Part shown: in pieces, positions 31,872 to 39,438 of the stretch
Layout of the letters: each line of letters starts with the position of its first letter
How positions within the stretch are numbered: the stretch's first letter is position 1
Assembly (NCBI GenBank): GCA_017427385.1
Contig: JAFRSW010000005.1
Span: 25,733-89,732, forward strand
Reading direction: 5' to 3'
From: Bacteroidales bacterium
Lineage (GTDB): Bacteria > Bacteroidota > Bacteroidia > Bacteroidales > UBA932
Length of the DNA: 64,000 nt
Translations under genes and position numbers: made by a program
Notes under the pieces: model-generated
The model's database searches: none
What the model saw: the letters and a program-made list of their open reading frames with translations, nothing else
Told to the model about the DNA's origin: nothing

Positions 31872-33299
31872 TTACTTGAAGATTACCGGGCGAATGGGTT
31901 GATAGGCAGCATTCGGGTAATAAACGCTCCAGCTACTGATGGTTTCGTGAGCGGACAGACAATAGTACCTGCCGCTGGACTTATAGTATTCGGAAGTCCA
32001 ATACTGCCCATCGGGGATGAAAATGGTTGTGCCTTCATATCCGGGGATGGATGATGTGACTGTGTTGCCGTTGGTTGCCCTGGATGTATCCCAGACAATG
32101 GAGATGAACGGCGTGGAAGGCACATCTCCCCATAAGATGTCCAAATGGCTGACTCCCGGGATCCTCCAGTCGCCACCCCAGTTTTTGGTCGCGGCATCGT
32201 AGCTGGCATTTCCACCGATGTCCATAGTCGACCCGGGCCTGTAGTAATTAGTGGAAGGAGACGGATTCACGTCACCCCAGTAATAGGTATCTCCCAACAC
32301 ATCTATTGCAGATGCCCCGAGATTCCGGTCAGCGAAATAAAGTTTCTTCCCGTCTACCACGAGACCGAGGTCAACCATGGTGTGCCCGTTTGCATCCGGC
32401 GCAGCCTTGACCTCCGCCCAGGAGGTGCCTGCTACGGAGAACTCTCCCATATCGTAGATCTTCCCCCGTGCCGGCGTGAAGGAGTTGCCGCTTCCACGCA
32501 CATACACCTTCCCATCCGTCGCAACGAAACTGAGGTCGAAGCCTTCCGGCATCTCCATGGGATAAACGCAGATGTAGTAGTCCTTTCCAGCCTCTATGTT
32601 GCCTGTCAGGATGATAGAGGTGGAATTCGAAGCAAGATTGTATGCGGGGGCCGCCTCCAATACCGGGGCTCCGCCATTCCACTCAAATTCCGCCTGCCCG
32701 CTTATCCTCACAAACATACCATCGGGCTGCCTTGCAGTCAGATAAATCTGCTTGCAGTCGAACTGGGGCGTCACTTTGAGCAGGGCAACGAGGGGCTTGA
32801 AAGAAAAGTCCCCCAGCGTTGCGCTGTGCGCAAGCATAAGGAAACAGTTCCTGTCGAAAGACCCTTCGGTTGCCGCCTGGTATGCATTCAGTTTGCAATA
32901 GTAATAATCCTTGCTATTCGCATAAGCCACGAATGCATCTATTCGTTCCTGAAATGGATACAGGGCCGTCCATCCTTCACTGCAAGCGGAGTAGATGCCG
33001 GTGGCATCCCCCGTGAACTGCGCGGTTGCGCTCAGACTGCCGGAAGAAAGGCTGAACGGCACGTTCGAGTCAGGAGCATAAACCCCTATCCTGTCGGTCG
33101 CCGACCAGATCAGCTGCATCTTGTTCGCAGCGGAACCGGTTGTGAGTTGGACTTTTGTGTCGCCGGAGCCATCCGCCGTGGCAGTAATGGTTATATACCC
33201 ATCCGGCAGCGGAACAATATCTTCTGCTGGTGTGGATTCTATTTTGGAGCAGGCCAATGAAAATGCCCCGAAGGCCAGAATAATCAATGCTTTTTTCAT
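31872..33299 (-). CDS. Lipoprotein with fimbrillin-like N-terminus and FISUMP-type C-terminus
   Basis: A 475-residue surface lipoprotein. The start at 33299 gives the signal MKKALIILAFGAFSLAC, whereas an upstream GTG/ATG frame would overlap the tiny peptide gene. Residues about 35-290 are fimbrillin-like (DTKVQLTTGSAANKMQLIWS). Residues about 300-475 match the FISUMP/major-paralogous pattern (HTMVDLGLVVDGKKLYFADR, NLGAS, TYYWGD, WRIPGVSHLDILW, ending YQPIRPVIFK), found in gut surface proteins. A GGAGG site overlaps the preceding peptide's TAG stop. It is part of the tandem peptide-lipoprotein operon. Confidence 0.77.
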   Translation of the reverse strand: MKKALIILAFGAFSLACSKIESTPAEDIVPLPDGYITITATADGSGDTKVQLTTGSAANKMQLIWSATDRIGVYAPDSNVPFSLSSGSLSATAQFTGDATGIYSACSEGWTALYPFQERIDAFVAYANSKDYYYCKLNAYQAATEGSFDRNCFLMLAHSATLGDFSFKPLVALLKVTPQFDCKQIYLTARQPDGMFVRISGQAEFEWNGGAPVLEAAPAYNLASNSTSIILTGNIEAGKDYYICVYPMEMPEGFDLSFVATDGKVYVRGSGNSFTPARGKIYDMGEFSVAGTSWAEVKAAPDANGHTMVDLGLVVDGKKLYFADRNLGASAIDVLGDTYYWGDVNPSPSTNYYRPGSTMDIGGNASYDAATKNWGGDWRIPGVSHLDILWGDVPSTPFISIVWDTSRATNGNTVTSSIPGYEGTTIFIPDGQYWTSEYYKSSGRYYCLSAHETISSWSVYYPNAAYQPIRPVIFK

Positions 33300-33310
33300 A
33301 ACAGATCCTC

Positions 33311-33448
33311 CTACCATACAAATGTTTCTACATCCATCTCCTGCAGCGCCTCCTCGGTTTGGAGAAGGTTACTGGTGCAGATTACCCCTTCGCTTTTGAA
33401 GGAAAACACGAGCGCCTCCGGGCTTTCGTAATGGTTTTTCACTTTCAT
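33311..33448 (-). CDS. Tiny peptide 2, YxSPE-type, paired with a lipoprotein gene
   Basis: A 45-residue open frame, ATG 33448 to TAG 33311. It starts MKVKNHYESPEALVFSF and carries GVICTSN at residues 21-27. It shares nine identical or conservative positions with tiny peptide 1 at the same residue numbers, through Cys24. Its tail is acidic (QTEEALQEMDVETF). The stop codon TAG is part of the next gene's ribosome-binding site (TAGGAGG), so translation is probably coupled. It begins 13 nt after the upstream membrane-protein gene. Function unknown. Confidence 0.7.
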   Translation of the reverse strand: MKVKNHYESPEALVFSFKSEGVICTSNLLQTEEALQEMDVETFVW

Positions 33449-33461
33449 AGACCTATAATGT

Positions 33462-33641
33462 TTATATTTTCAGCATTTCGTGTGCGGTGAGCCGGTTCAC
33501 CTTGTCCCGCAGATACTCGTTCTCTTCCTGCAACTGTTTCATCTCGGCACGGTGTTCCTCTTCGGATCTGCGAAGAAGCCACCCGGCTCCTATCAGCACA
33601 ACCAAAAACAAAAGGACTATTAGTGCCAGATACATTCTCAT
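33462..33641 (-). CDS. Small membrane protein with coiled coil, unknown function
   Basis: A 59-residue protein with one N-terminal membrane helix (about residues 3-20, YLALIVLLFLVVLIGAGWLL) and a charged coiled-coil tail (EEEHRAEMKQLQEENEYLRD) that probably projects into the cytoplasm. The start at 33641 was chosen over a longer frame to 33719 because the membrane helix begins there. It is the first gene of the operon with the two peptide-lipoprotein units. I do not recognise a family, but the shape resembles small scaffold or FtsL-like proteins. Confidence 0.6.
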   Translation of the reverse strand: MRMYLALIVLLFLVVLIGAGWLLRRSEEEHRAEMKQLQEENEYLRDKVNRLTAHEMLKI

Positions 33642-33802
33642 AACTGATGTGTGCAAAAATGGGTTATAGGCGTCACTTTTGAATAATGATTTTTCAGTAA
33701 TTTGCACTGCTGAGGCCATAATTTGGCCACAATCTCGATTACTTACATCACAAAATCTGCAAAGAAAAAGAAGAAACTTTTCCTTTTCTATGTAAAATTT
33801 TC

Positions 33803-33810
33803 TATCTTTG
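33803..33810 (+). promoter_or_regulatory. -7 element of AbiE system 2
   Basis: TATCTTTG, 19 nt before the start codon. Its TCTTTGCA (33805-33812) is matched by an inverted TGCAAAGA at 33758-33765, a weaker and wider arrangement than the operator of system 1. Confidence 0.5.
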
Positions 33811-33829
33811 CAATCAAACTACACATTGT

Positions 33830-34462
33830 ATGTATCAGAAGAATCCCCTTATTCAATTTGCCGGAATACCCGTTTCAGGAGCAGCGCTGAAGTCCTGCTT
33901 TTCTTCGCTGGCCCATCCGGAAAAGAAGATTCAGGCTCTTGAACAAAGCGGGGAACTTATACGGCTTAAGAGAAATCTCTACATAGTCAATAGGGACCTT
34001 TCCGGAAAACCAACCGACAAAGGCCTTTGCGCCAACCATATTTACGGCCCTTCATACGTATCTCTTCACTGGGCACTCCGTTACTATGGCATGATTCCGG
34101 AAAGGGTCTACACTATAACTTCTGCAACCACAAAGCGCTCCCGCACATTTCAAACACCTGTGGGTCGTTATGCCTATTTTCAGGTGCCCGACAAATACTT
34201 CCCTATAGGAATAGAAAGCAAGGAAGATGGTGATGTGCATTATCTTATAGCCAGCAGGGAAAAGGCCCTGTGCGATCTGATTTTGCACGATAATTATGTG
34301 CCGAATCAGTCCATAAAGTCCCTGATTGCTTATCTCGAGGAAGATATGAGGCTGGATATGGACGTGGTATCGGAACTTGACACCAATATCATAGAGCAGT
34401 GCGCCAGAATTGGCAGAAAGACTCAGATTTTTGAATACCTGATTAAAATAATCAAGCAATGA
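33830..34462 (+). CDS. AbiEi-type antitoxin (type IV toxin-antitoxin system 2)
   Basis: A 210-residue protein. The N-terminal winged-helix region includes LEQSGELIRLKRNLYIV, the 'short wing then GxY/LY' pattern of AbiEi. The central AbiEi_C-like part has YGPSYVSLHWALRYYGMIPE, TITSATTKRSRTFQTPVGRY and REKALCDLIL, typical of this family. Predicted role: autorepressor and antitoxin for the next gene, with which it overlaps by 4 bp (ATGA). It differs strongly in sequence from the system 1 antitoxin. The region is more AT-rich than its surroundings. Confidence 0.87.
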   Translation: MYQKNPLIQFAGIPVSGAALKSCFSSLAHPEKKIQALEQSGELIRLKRNLYIVNRDLSGKPTDKGLCANHIYGPSYVSLHWALRYYGMIPERVYTITSATTKRSRTFQTPVGRYAYFQVPDKYFPIGIESKEDGDVHYLIASREKALCDLILHDNYVPNQSIKSLIAYLEEDMRLDMDVVSELDTNIIEQCARIGRKTQIFEYLIKIIKQ

Positions 34463-35295
34463 CCACTTACGAATCTATGTTGGCAAAGTATAGCCAACAG
34501 GGCGGAGGAGTTGTTCCTCCTAATGCCGAGCAGGAGATCTGCCAGAAAATCGCACTTGCCGGCCTATGCCGTGGCGGTTTCTTCGACCATGCCGCCTTCT
34601 ATGGCGGCACCTGCCTGAGGCTTTTCCACGGATTGCCCAGATTCTCGGAAGACCTCGACTTTTCCCTCATCGAAAAACGGGATGATATCCATCTCGAGAA
34701 TTATTTCGATGCCATTCGTGAAGAGTTCAAAATCGCAGGGTTCGAAGTAATCATAAACAAAAAGGAAAAGAAGATGTTCGGCCGTGTGGAGTCTGCTTTC
34801 CTGAAAGAAAACACCGAGGCCTACGACATCAAATTCCAGACAAAGAAAACCGTCAAGGTCAAGATTGAGTTAGATACAGACCCTCCTCTTCTTTTCAACA
34901 CTGAGCAGAAGGTTCTCCTTGATCCGTATTCATTCATGGCACGTTGTGTCACCCTGCCGGACCTGTTCGCCGGCAAGATGCACGCTCTTGTATATAGGGC
35001 GTGGAAAAGGCGCGTAAAGGGGCGGGACTGGTTTGACTTCGAGTGGTATGTACGCAACGAAGTCCCGCTGGATTTCAAGCATCTTCAAGCCAGAATCAAA
35101 GAATTCAATGGCGAGGATGTCAGCTTGGATGATTTCAAGAATATGTTGCGGCAGAAACTGGCCACCACAGATATTGAAGCTGTCAAGGAGGATGTTATTT
35201 ATTACATTGACAGTCAGACACTTCGCCAGCTGGACTTCTGGTCCAACGACTATTTCCTGCAGCTGGCAGACCATATGAACATAATCAACGGATGA
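34459..35295 (+). CDS. AbiEii-family nucleotidyltransferase toxin, system 2
   Basis: A 278-residue protein with the nucleotidyltransferase motif FYGGTCLRLFHGLPRFSEDL followed by DFS (GG-T and DxD, residues about 48-72). The RVKGRDWFDFEWYV segment (near residue 190) is the K-x-x-D-x-x-D motif conserved in AbiEii toxins. It would inhibit growth by modifying nucleotide substrates, tRNA in the characterised relatives. It is preceded by its antitoxin (ATGA overlap) and followed by a regulator gene with another ATGA overlap. Confidence 0.87.
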   Translation: MTTYESMLAKYSQQGGGVVPPNAEQEICQKIALAGLCRGGFFDHAAFYGGTCLRLFHGLPRFSEDLDFSLIEKRDDIHLENYFDAIREEFKIAGFEVIINKKEKKMFGRVESAFLKENTEAYDIKFQTKKTVKVKIELDTDPPLLFNTEQKVLLDPYSFMARCVTLPDLFAGKMHALVYRAWKRRVKGRDWFDFEWYVRNEVPLDFKHLQARIKEFNGEDVSLDDFKNMLRQKLATTDIEAVKEDVIYYIDSQTLRQLDFWSNDYFLQLADHMNIING

Positions 35296-36695
35296 TGATA
35301 ATGAGATTGATGTATTACGCGGTGTTGGCCGTGGTTATGGCGGAAAGCCTGATCGTGCAGGCCGGCAAGGATGTATCGTCCCAGAAGTACGATGCGGCGA
35401 TGGAGAAGGCGCTGATGGCGCTGGAGCAATCGGAGGGGCAGCCCCGGATAAAGGTACAGGCCCTGCAGACAATCGTCGGCATTGATATCATGACCAGCCG
35501 CGATGCGGATGCCTGGGGGAAGGCCCTGGAGGCCGAGACCATCGCCAGGAAACATGGGCTCGACAAGGAGCTGGCCGGCATACTCATCTCCAAGGCCAAG
35601 CTCTGCTCCTACGCCGAAATCTCCCCCGAAACGGGGCGCAACGACGAGGGGCTGGAGTATGCAAACGAGGCCCTGCGGATTGCAGAAACCATAAAGGAGC
35701 CCGAGCTGGAGGCGGAAGCGTGCTTTGTCATTGGCTCCCTCTACATCAACAAGAACCGCTGGAGCGACCCCATCGACCAGGGCATCTACCGCACGGCCGG
35801 GGAGTGGCTGGACCGCGGGCAGGCGATTGCCGACACCCACAACATCGAACGCCTCCGCCGGAACGGTGTCCTCTTCCGTTCGCGCTGGTTCCAGCAGGGG
35901 GACCGGAATGAGGAGGCGCTTGCCTACTTCTCCAACGCCCGCGAGGCCCTTCCGGAAGATGACCATCTGATGGCGAGTGCCCTGGACGACCGCCTGGTGC
36001 GGCTCCACACCCGTACCGGGGATGCCCAGGCAGCCCTGGATGCCCACGACGATTATGTGCGGGAGATCACCCGCTACATGAACCAGAAATCGGATGAGAC
36101 CCTACAGGAGATGGAAACCCGCTTCGAGGTGCAGGAGAAAGAGCGTAAGCTAGAGCGGCGCGGCTATCAGATTACCCTTCTCCTGATGCTGGTGCTGCTG
36201 GCGGCTGCCATCATAGTGATAGCCGTGAACCACATCCGGCGTGTGCGCCGCCGCAACGACGAGCTCAAGCGCATCAACGACACCAAGGAGCAGCTGATAG
36301 AGATTCTTTCCAAAGACCTGCGGAACCCGGCGCAGGCATACAGGTCCGACCTGGAAAAGCTGTCGGAGGATGCCGCCACGCTCGATTCCGGCCAGATCCG
36401 CGAGCGCTGCCGCAAGATCGCGGAGAGCGCCCAGTCTATGAACGAAGATGTGGCCAGATACGTGGGCGACCTGCTGATAGAGCGGGGACGCCGGATCGCA
36501 GACCTAGGCCTCTCCAAGCGCGAGATAGAGATCATCCGCCTGAGTTCGGAAGGCCTCACCGCAGCCCAGATCGCAGATAAACTGTTCCTCAGCGTCCACA
36601 CTGTCAACACCCATCGCCAGCGCATCTACGCCAAGATGGATGTGAAGAATGTCTCAGATATGCTTCACGCAGCCAGCGAGCTGGGGATAATCTAG
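35292..36695 (+). CDS. TPR-transmembrane-LuxR regulator with degenerate HisKA helix
   Basis: A 467-residue protein. A signal or anchor segment (residues about 5-23) is followed by tetratricopeptide-like helices (about 30-280), a membrane segment (about 294-314, LLLMLVLLAAAIIVIAV), a linker resembling a histidine-kinase dimerisation helix, and a C-terminal LuxR HTH (about 404-467, LSKREIEIIRLSSEGLTAAQ, then FLSVHTVNTHRQRIY). The kinase H-box normally reads HDLRNP. Here it is SKDLRNP (near residue 342), so no phospho-histidine is possible. The start overlaps the AbiEii stop (ATGA), with ATG 35301 as an alternative. It is likely a periplasm-sensing membrane-bound transcription factor. Confidence 0.78.
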   Translation: MMIMRLMYYAVLAVVMAESLIVQAGKDVSSQKYDAAMEKALMALEQSEGQPRIKVQALQTIVGIDIMTSRDADAWGKALEAETIARKHGLDKELAGILISKAKLCSYAEISPETGRNDEGLEYANEALRIAETIKEPELEAEACFVIGSLYINKNRWSDPIDQGIYRTAGEWLDRGQAIADTHNIERLRRNGVLFRSRWFQQGDRNEEALAYFSNAREALPEDDHLMASALDDRLVRLHTRTGDAQAALDAHDDYVREITRYMNQKSDETLQEMETRFEVQEKERKLERRGYQITLLLMLVLLAAAIIVIAVNHIRRVRRRNDELKRINDTKEQLIEILSKDLRNPAQAYRSDLEKLSEDAATLDSGQIRERCRKIAESAQSMNEDVARYVGDLLIERGRRIADLGLSKREIEIIRLSSEGLTAAQIADKLFLSVHTVNTHRQRIYAKMDVKNVSDMLHAASELGII

Positions 36696-38155
36696 TAGCT
36701 GAACACGTAGTCGTAGTCGGCTCCGCCGGCACCGATGCGGAAGGTGTGGACCTCGCGGGTGGCGGGCTTGACGGCGACGACGTCGATGCAGAGGGTTTCC
36801 TTATAATCGAAGAATGCGTGGCGGTTGGTGGGCAGCATCAGGTCCGGAACGACCCAGCCGTAACCCTGGGAGACGAAGTAGTTCACACCCTTGTAGTTGA
36901 TGTAGTCGTTGGTGTGGCTGTCCCCAGTGACCATCGCCACGATAGTGCGCTTCTGCGCATACTCCGACAGCATATCCATGATGGCATTGTTCTGGGTATC
37001 CGTCAGCTCAACGGGTTTACTGATAGTCCAGCGGCCCATGGGATGCGGCATGTAGTGTGCCAGCACTATGATATTGGTGGCGGGGTCCGTAGCCTCGAGC
37101 AGGTCGCCAAGCCAGGCAAGTTCCTCATTTCCATAAAGATAGTAGGCCTCACCCTGGGTACGGGTGGTGCAGCTGTTAAGGAACACGATGCGGAAGTTCT
37201 TCTCGGGGATATCGTAGTAGCCATAGGTCCTTTCGGGAGTCAGATGGAGATTGCCTCCCGCACGCTTCTCCCAGGGCTTCTGGAAGAAATCCTGCAGCTC
37301 CTGCTCGGTATGAAGGCGCCCCTCACCGGCATCCCAGTCGTGGTTGCCGGGAGCATAGAGCCAGATGCCGTCGTACTTGTCCATCTGGGCGCGGACGTTG
37401 TCGAGGATCCACTTCGAATATTTGGCATCCACGGTTGCGGGATAGGCGTTCAGGCCGATGTCCCCGAGGTTCACCATGAAGTCGGCGTCGAACTGATTTG
37501 CGGCGACGGTTGCATAGCCTATGTGCTTGTAGCTGAAGCGGCCGCAGGTGTGAACGTCGGTAAGGATGGGATAAACCAGCACCTCGTCATCCCCCTTCCA
37601 GGCTGCAAAGCGCTTGTAGGCCTCCTTTACCTGGGGTTTCACGAAGGCATGCTTGCTGGTGGCGCGGTCTTCCCTGTAAAGATGGGTGTCGTCGAGCTCC
37701 CTCTCCTTGATGGTGGGCGTCGAATAACGGAACACCATCGACTGGCTCTTATCGTAGTCGAACCATTCCACTTTTATGGCGTGTTTACCCTTTTTGAGCA
37801 CCTTGACTGCCTTCTCCTCGATAGGGCCGCGGGCGCCGTCGCTGTTGATCAACATCTCTCCGTCGACGTAGAGCTTGCTGCCATCGTCGGTGGTCAGGAC
37901 AAAGGTATATTCCTCTTCTGTCTTGACTTTAAGCTCCGTTTCGAAAACGGCGCAGAAGTGGTTCTTGGTGTCGTCTATGCCTTCCAGGTCCAGATTGGCC
38001 TTCACACCCACGACAGCGGGTTCGCCGAGGGTGGAAAAATCCGGAAGATGCCTTTCCGGCCAGTCGTACCAGATTTTGTAAGAGACTTTGGGAGTGGCGG
38101 TGCAGCCGGCAAGGAGAGCGGCCGCAACAAAAGCGATAGATAGTTTCTTCAGCAT
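36692..38155 (-). CDS. Lipoprotein with PA14-like domain and calcineurin-like phosphoesterase
   Basis: A 487-residue lipoprotein (lipobox LLAGC, Cys18). Residues about 25-150 resemble a PA14/fibronectin-like carbohydrate-binding domain (TEEEYTFVLTTDDGSKLYVD, GKHAIKVEWFDY). Residues about 190-460 form a metallophosphoesterase: LTDVHTCG (DxH), VNLGDIG, APGNHDWD, LAHYMPHP and TGDSHTND. It is probably a surface or periplasmic phosphatase acting on phosphorylated saccharides or nucleotides, but the substrate is unknown. It converges on the regulator gene with a 4-bp overlap and is co-oriented with the next envelope gene. Confidence 0.8.
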   Translation of the reverse strand: MLKKLSIAFVAAALLAGCTATPKVSYKIWYDWPERHLPDFSTLGEPAVVGVKANLDLEGIDDTKNHFCAVFETELKVKTEEEYTFVLTTDDGSKLYVDGEMLINSDGARGPIEEKAVKVLKKGKHAIKVEWFDYDKSQSMVFRYSTPTIKERELDDTHLYREDRATSKHAFVKPQVKEAYKRFAAWKGDDEVLVYPILTDVHTCGRFSYKHIGYATVAANQFDADFMVNLGDIGLNAYPATVDAKYSKWILDNVRAQMDKYDGIWLYAPGNHDWDAGEGRLHTEQELQDFFQKPWEKRAGGNLHLTPERTYGYYDIPEKNFRIVFLNSCTTRTQGEAYYLYGNEELAWLGDLLEATDPATNIIVLAHYMPHPMGRWTISKPVELTDTQNNAIMDMLSEYAQKRTIVAMVTGDSHTNDYINYKGVNYFVSQGYGWVVPDLMLPTNRHAFFDYKETLCIDVVAVKPATREVHTFRIGAGGADYDYVFSY

Positions 38156-38164
38156 AGTGTTACT

Positions 38165-39373
38165 TTATTTCCTCAGACGGGCCACGGCATGTTCGAGGCT
38201 CTCGGAGGGTTCTATAATGTTATAATCTTTCCAATAATCGGGGTCCAGGAATTCGGCGGCGCGGTCATCCAGGATGTCGCTGGGGCGGAAGACTTCACTC
38301 TTGGCTATGGGCACTGCAGGCTCAATCACATCCGTCACCACAAGTTCGTTGACCGCGGTATAGTTGGTAGCCACGAGCCTCTTCTTCCAATCGCAGCGGA
38401 AAGTCATGGACGAGCGGAAATAATCCATCCTCGCTAGTCCTCCCTGCTGGCGGTAGCTGATGGTTACGGTGAGTTCCTTGGGGGTGAAACGGAGGGTGAA
38501 AGGTTTCCGCATCAGCATCATGCGAGTGGCCTTGGCGGTATCCGACATATCCAGCGACAGCTCTATCCTGCTGAATGCCAGGGTCTCCCGGTCGATGTAG
38601 AGCTTGCCGTAGTAGAGGGCGTACTCCGCCTCCCCATCCGGCTCGAAACTGATCACAAACTGCAACCTGTCGGCGATGTATTCGGGGGATTCCAATGTGA
38701 ACCGGTAGAGTTTCAGATCCGTCCGGTTGAAGATGATATCCCTGTTCTTGACGGCATCGAAAGTGGCCGCGAGCGTCGGCCCTCCCATCATCCTCACGCT
38801 GAGCGTGTCCCCCTTCCGCTGACTCATGATGACGCGGCTTTTCTCCAGGGCCGTGCGGTCCAAACCGACGCCGGACAGGTAATAGGGATTCTTGTAAACC
38901 CTCGAAACCGCCTCATTCACAGAGATATAGCGCTGGCGTTTCTGGAGAGTTTCCCGGTAGAAGCAACGCAGGAGCTCCGGCTTGGAAGGGTAGTTATCCG
39001 AGATGCGTTTCACCGCCTCCTCCACTATCTCCAGCGGGTCTCCGGTCACGATCGACGCCTCCTTCAGGGGATAGGCGATGGGGGTCATCTTCACGGATAC
39101 CTCCCCCTGCCCTACCCGCTTGCGGGCATCCCGGTAGCCGATGCGGGAGAAGCGGAGCTCGGAGATAGGCCTGTCGGCCTTGATGATGAAACTGCCGTCC
39201 GCGTTGGTGACAGTGGCGTAGTTCTGCTCGGGCACCAGCACGCTGACCGCCGCCACCGGCCTGCCACTGGAGGCATCCGCGACCGATCCGCGAACGACAT
39301 ACTCCAACCCACCCTGGGCGGAAAGTGCCCAGGATGAAAGAGTTAACAGTATGGCTGTCAGCAGCCGGCGCAT
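38165..39373 (-). CDS. CarboxypepD_reg-like domain envelope protein
   Basis: A 402-residue secreted protein with signal peptide MRRLLTAILLTLSSWALSAQ. Residues about 25-110 form a carboxypeptidase-regulatory-like beta-sandwich (VRGSVADASSGRPVAAVSVL, VTNADGSFIIKA). The remainder is the uncharacterised C-terminal region common with this domain in Bacteroidota (LLRCFYRETLQKRQRYISVNE, EAEYALYYGKLYIDRETLAF). It probably sits in the periplasm or the outer-membrane inner face. It lies 9 nt upstream of the phosphoesterase and is co-transcribed with it. TATATTTG (39388-39381) lies 7 nt from the ATG. Confidence 0.77.
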   Translation of the reverse strand: MRRLLTAILLTLSSWALSAQGGLEYVVRGSVADASSGRPVAAVSVLVPEQNYATVTNADGSFIIKADRPISELRFSRIGYRDARKRVGQGEVSVKMTPIAYPLKEASIVTGDPLEIVEEAVKRISDNYPSKPELLRCFYRETLQKRQRYISVNEAVSRVYKNPYYLSGVGLDRTALEKSRVIMSQRKGDTLSVRMMGGPTLAATFDAVKNRDIIFNRTDLKLYRFTLESPEYIADRLQFVISFEPDGEAEYALYYGKLYIDRETLAFSRIELSLDMSDTAKATRMMLMRKPFTLRFTPKELTVTISYRQQGGLARMDYFRSSMTFRCDWKKRLVATNYTAVNELVVTDVIEPAVPIAKSEVFRPSDILDDRAAEFLDPDYWKDYNIIEPSESLEHAVARLRK

Positions 39374-39380
39374 ATCAATG

Positions 39381-39416
39381 CAAATATACCCATTTTCCGG
39401 GAAATCACTATCTTTG
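39381..39416. promoter_or_regulatory. Divergent -7 elements between the CarboxypepD_reg and DUF4419 genes
   Basis: TATATTTG on the minus strand (39388-39381) and TATCTTTG on the plus strand (39409-39416). The minus-strand transcript would be nearly leaderless and the plus-strand one has a 22-nt gap to its ATG. Confidence 0.55.
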
Positions 39417-39438
39417 CCATAGCTGTTATTCCAAGGTT

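Noticed and set aside
30634-33299. Complete fimbrial (Mfa/Fim) assembly locus
   Set aside because: No usher-like, anchor or regulator genes of the FimA/Mfa1 clusters are present, only fimbrillin-like lipoproteins.
36746-38143. 465-residue plus-strand frame
   Set aside because: Antisense to the PA14-phosphoesterase gene, which has clear motifs and a lipobox.
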